This document shows positions 6,216 to 8,027 of a stretch of 8,027 nt of DNA, in pieces. This DNA comes from Flavisolibacter sp. (GTDB lineage: Bacteria; Bacteroidota; Bacteroidia; Chitinophagales; Chitinophagaceae). The translations under genes and the position numbers were made by a program. The first letter of the stretch is position 1; each line of letters opens with the position of its first letter. The notes under the pieces were generated by a model that was given only the letters and a program-made list of their open reading frames with translations, did not search any database and was not told the DNA's origin. The stretch lies in NCBI GenBank assembly GCA_017745135.1, contig JAGIAB010000132.1:1-8027 (forward strand), in the 5' to 3' direction.

Positions 6216-7337
6216 TTAAATCTTTATTGCGGCTTTTTCAAGCTTGTACCCCTTTCCATGAACATTCGTTATTCTCAATTGGGGATCAGGGCTTAATTTC
6301 TTTCGAAGTTTCGACACAAACATATCCAGGCTGCGAGTGGTGATCACTCCTTCGTCGATCCAGACTTTTTGCATAAGCACATCTCGGGGAATCAGTTCAC
6401 CGAAATTTTTGTGGAGCAATTCCAGAACCTTGCATTCTTTGTCTGTGAGAGAGACCACCTCGTTTCCGAAATGCAAACGATGTTCCTTTGCATCAAATAA
6501 AAATTTTCCGAGTGCAGGCAATTCTGGAACGGCCTCTGTTACTATAGGATTGTTTTGATTCTGCTCAGGCACTGGTTTTTCAATTTTCCGAAAACGCCAA
6601 ATCACAAAGGCAAGAGCCAATAACACCAACACACCAATTGAAAACAAATTGATTAATGAATATCCGGAGTTTGTTGTTTTCAATTCTTCAGGTTTTGCAT
6701 TGACAGACTTAAGATCAACTTTAATTGATTGTAATTCTTTCCGCTCCTTGTTATCAGATGTTACCGTTTTTATTTCTCCAGGTCTTGAAGCCAGTCCCAG
6801 TGTATTGGTTTTCGCTTCAGTTAATTGGTCAATGCCCGCTTTCTTTTGTTCGGCCTTCTCATATAAATCAGTAAAAGCAAACTCGATTGTGTAACAACCG
6901 GCAGGCTGATTTCTTCCACTGCAAGCCAGGTTGTCTGGTGAGATATTATTTAGCTGGAAACCATAAACGATATCGTGTTTTGTGCAATCATGTACGGTAA
7001 CCGTATAGCCGGAAGGAAACTCTGATTTGGGAAGTAAGTCCTTGGCTAACGCTATAAGCGAGTCATGGTTAAAAACAAATTCCTTTTCAAAGCGGAGCAG
7101 GAACGTACCTTCTTTCTCCGTCACTGGCAATACACGAGAAGTGGCATCACCTGCCTGTAACAGTAGCCGGTGACCAATCTCGCGGATGATGAGGTTCACC
7201 TGCTTCGCTCTTAAATCGCGATCAGAATCTTCTCCGAAAGACGCGGTAGTAAAAAAAATAGAGAGTATCACGATGGCAATGCCCCAACTCGTCAACCGGT
7301 TATTTAAAAAGCTGGAAAAAGCAGAATTTACATGCAT
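6216..7337 (-). CDS. Membrane-anchored transcription regulator: periplasmic domain, one TM helix, C-terminal OmpR/PhoB-type winged helix
   Basis: 373 residues. Residues 15-35 form a hydrophobic signal peptide or anchor (SWGIAIVILSIFFTTASFG|ED). Residues 38-227 are predicted extracytoplasmic and include three cysteines: Cys118 (VHDCTKHD), Cys139 (LACSGR) and Cys148 (AGCYTIEF). Residues 228-248 (LINLFSIGVLVLLALAFVIW) are a clear TM helix followed by RFRKIEK, placing the C-terminus inside. Residues 275-367 are a Trans_reg_C winged helix: SLTDKECKVLELL (296-308), RDVLMQKVWID (318-328), recognition helix TTRSLDMFVSKLRKKL (333-348) and the wing ITNVHGKGYKLE (356-367). There is no receiver domain, so the signal is probably sensed outside and passed across the membrane, as in ToxR/CadC but with the domain order reversed. 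AGGA six bases before ATG 7337 supports this start. It is divergent from the gene at 7763. The intergenic TTTACA repeats suggest it regulates itself and that neighbour. Confidence 0.85.
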   Translation of the reverse strand: MHVNSAFSSFLNNRLTSWGIAIVILSIFFTTASFGEDSDRDLRAKQVNLIIREIGHRLLLQAGDATSRVLPVTEKEGTFLLRFEKEFVFNHDSLIALAKDLLPKSEFPSGYTVTVHDCTKHDIVYGFQLNNISPDNLACSGRNQPAGCYTIEFAFTDLYEKAEQKKAGIDQLTEAKTNTLGLASRPGEIKTVTSDNKERKELQSIKVDLKSVNAKPEELKTTNSGYSLINLFSIGVLVLLALAFVIWRFRKIEKPVPEQNQNNPIVTEAVPELPALGKFLFDAKEHRLHFGNEVVSLTDKECKVLELLHKNFGELIPRDVLMQKVWIDEGVITTRSLDMFVSKLRKKLSPDPQLRITNVHGKGYKLEKAAIKI

Positions 7338-7346
7338 TTACATTCC
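7326..7346. repeat. TTTACA repeat cluster A (two copies) over the regulator start codon
   Basis: ATTTACAT occurs at 7326-7333 and again at 7336-7343, 10 bp apart, and the second continues as ATTTACATTCC. The pair spans the first codons and ribosome-binding region of the regulator. It could be an autoregulatory site or an extension of the clusters further upstream; two copies alone are weak evidence. Confidence 0.35.
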
Positions 7347-7382
7347 TGGTTAAACTTGGAAAAAAGAGTGGCAACGCGGAGA

Positions 7383-7413
7383 CAAATGTTTGAATACGTG
7401 AAGCTAAAACAAT
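7383..7413 (-). promoter_or_regulatory. Candidate promoter of the regulator gene
   Basis: Read on the minus strand, ATTG (7413-7410) is followed, after exactly 19 bp, by AACATTTG (7390-7383). This matches the Bacteroidota -33 TTTG / -7 TAnnTTTG arrangement with one mismatch in each box. Transcription would begin near 7376, giving a leader of about 40 nt before the ATG at 7337. Confidence 0.45.
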
Positions 7414-7474
7414 TTTCCCTTAAGAATCCTTGAAAAGTGGTTGCCATCTCGTTCCAGCAAGAAGGAATAGAGAA

Positions 7475-7518
7475 ATTTACATCCAATTTACATCCTTTTT
7501 ACAAGGTGTTTACGATCC
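7475..7518. promoter_or_regulatory. Operator-like array B: four 11-bp direct repeats
   Basis: Four consecutive units ATTTACATCCA, ATTTACATCCT, TTTTACAAGGT and GTTTACGATCC place TTTAC(A/G) at 7476, 7487, 7498 and 7509, exactly 11 bp apart. OmpR/PhoB-type winged helices bind direct repeats at about this spacing, one monomer per helical turn. The adjacent gene encodes such a winged helix. The array lies about 60-100 bp upstream of the regulator's candidate -33 box and about 140 bp upstream of the candidate -7 box of the divergent gene. Confidence 0.6.
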
Positions 7519-7597
7519 TCAACAATATTAATAATCCGCAGAGCTCCTTTCGTTTGACTGGCAGGAGATTAGTTTAATAAGCATAGTGTCAAGTTTT

Positions 7598-7629
7598 ATT
7601 TACAATGTTTACACTTCTATTTACAATCC
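7598..7629. promoter_or_regulatory. Operator-like cluster C: three TTTACA copies upstream of the gene at 7763
   Basis: TTTACA starts at 7599, 7608 and 7620. The first and last are 21 bp apart (two helical turns) and share ATTTACAAT. The cluster ends about 29 bp before the candidate -7 box at 7658, so it would cover roughly -72 to -41, a usual position for an activator. Spacing is less regular than in array B. Confidence 0.45.
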
Positions 7630-7657
7630 AGGTTCCTCCGTCCGAACACTATCAAAG

Positions 7658-7665
7658 TATTTTTG
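7658..7665 (+). promoter_or_regulatory. Candidate -7 box for the secreted repeat protein gene
   Basis: TATTTTTG matches TAnnTTTG exactly. The -33 region (about 7632-7637, GGTTCC) is a poor match to TTTG, as expected for an activator-dependent promoter. The leader to the ATG at 7763 would be about 90 nt. Confidence 0.4.
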
Positions 7666-7762
7666 TTGCACCAACTTTAAAAGGATCCGAAAAATAAAAG
7701 AGCTGCCTTAAACGGACCTGATTTACCAGGAGATAGATCTATGTTACTTAAACCTACAAAAA

Positions 7763-8027
7763 ATGAAAAAACTTATTTATGCGCTGATCTTACCACTGCT
7801 TGTGGTAAGCGGACTAGTATTTGCGAATCGCGGGCTCAAAAATGAAACTTCTAAAAAATGGCCCCCAAAGCCACTCTCTGCTGCTGAAATGAAAGCCGAA
7901 AGGGAAAGATGGGAGGCTAGCTCTGATGGCATAAAGTACAAAAAATGGGAAGCGTCTCCCGCAGGTAAAAAAGTGTATGCCGCTGAAGCTAAAATAAGGA
8001 GCCACATAAGTGCTTCTACCAATATGG
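7763..8027 (+). CDS. N-terminal part of a secreted protein with a 12-residue tandem repeat (cut by window end)
   Basis: The frame from ATG 7763 stays open to the right edge (88 complete codons), so the gene continues outside the window. MKKLIYALILPLLVVSGLVF then A|NRG is a clear type I signal peptide (cleavage near 21/22) and decides the start. The mature part is very rich in Lys, Ala and Glu. RWEASSDGIKYK (49-60) and KWEASPAGKKVY (61-72) are adjacent copies of a [RK]WEASxxGxKxx unit, and EAKIRSHI may begin a degenerate third. I do not recognise a family; the signal suggests a periplasmic or secreted protein. It is divergent from the membrane regulator, and its upstream region carries the TTTACA clusters, so it may be that regulator's target. 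There is no Shine-Dalgarno motif directly before this ATG. An AGGAG at 7730-7734 instead serves the ATG at 7741, which opens a 34-codon ORF in another frame. Confidence 0.72.
   Translation, partial: MKKLIYALILPLLVVSGLVFANRGLKNETSKKWPPKPLSAAEMKAERERWEASSDGIKYKKWEASPAGKKVYAAEAKIRSHISASTNM

Noticed and set aside
7326..7629. TTTACA repeats as a CRISPR or plasmid iteron array
   Set aside because: The units are only 11 bp with no unique spacers, lie in a short divergent promoter region, and no rep or cas gene is present.
7777..8022. Minus-strand ORFs at the right edge
   Set aside because: They are antisense shadows of the plus-strand signal-peptide gene starting at 7763, which has much better coding character.

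Overview
The window looks like chromosomal DNA from a member of the Bacteroidota, most likely of the Chitinophagaceae/Sphingobacteriia type. This is inferred from moderate-to-low GC, A-rich and mostly Shine-Dalgarno-free start regions, promoter-like boxes of the TAnnTTTG class, a secreted GH10 xylanase of Bacteroidota style, and a membrane-bound winged-helix regulator of a kind I associate with this phylum. The species cannot be named from the sequence.

Layout. Positions 1-410 hold a small membrane ORF and a poorly coding stretch. 410-907 (+) encodes a small putative lipoprotein. 908-1335 has no intact gene but contains the recognisable C-terminal end of a DUF2892 (YgaP-like) membrane protein at 1030-1170. 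1336-3975 (-) encodes a large secreted glycoside-hydrolase-like protein (879 aa). 3976-4706 has no intact gene but carries a broken DUF1801-family gene on the minus strand (about 4004-4260). 4707-5894 (+) encodes a GH10 endo-xylanase with an unusual Thr/Pro-rich insertion. 5895-6215 is a convergent intergenic region with a strong hairpin. 6216-7337 (-) encodes a membrane-anchored transcription regulator with a C-terminal OmpR/PhoB-type winged helix. 7338-7762 is a divergent control region. 7763 to the right edge (+) is the start of a secreted protein with a 12-residue tandem repeat, cut off by the window.

How the parts may work together. The two glycanase genes are divergent (ATG to ATG 731 bp) and both products carry signal peptides, which suggests joint hemicellulose (xylan) breakdown. 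No SusC/SusD pair or hybrid two-component regulator is visible, so this is not a canonical polysaccharide utilisation locus within the window. The glycoside-hydrolase-like gene is flanked on both sides by remnants of unrelated genes, so the area has undergone gene decay or rearrangement.

The most interesting element is the 7338-7762 region. It holds nine copies of TTTAC(A/G) in three clusters. Four of them repeat at exactly 11-bp intervals (7476, 7487, 7498, 7509), and three lie just upstream of a good Bacteroidota -7 box for the downstream gene. OmpR/PhoB winged helices typically bind direct repeats at about 11-bp spacing, so this is a candidate operator array linking the membrane regulator to itself and to the secreted repeat protein. 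No RNA genes, insertion sequences or CRISPR arrays were seen.
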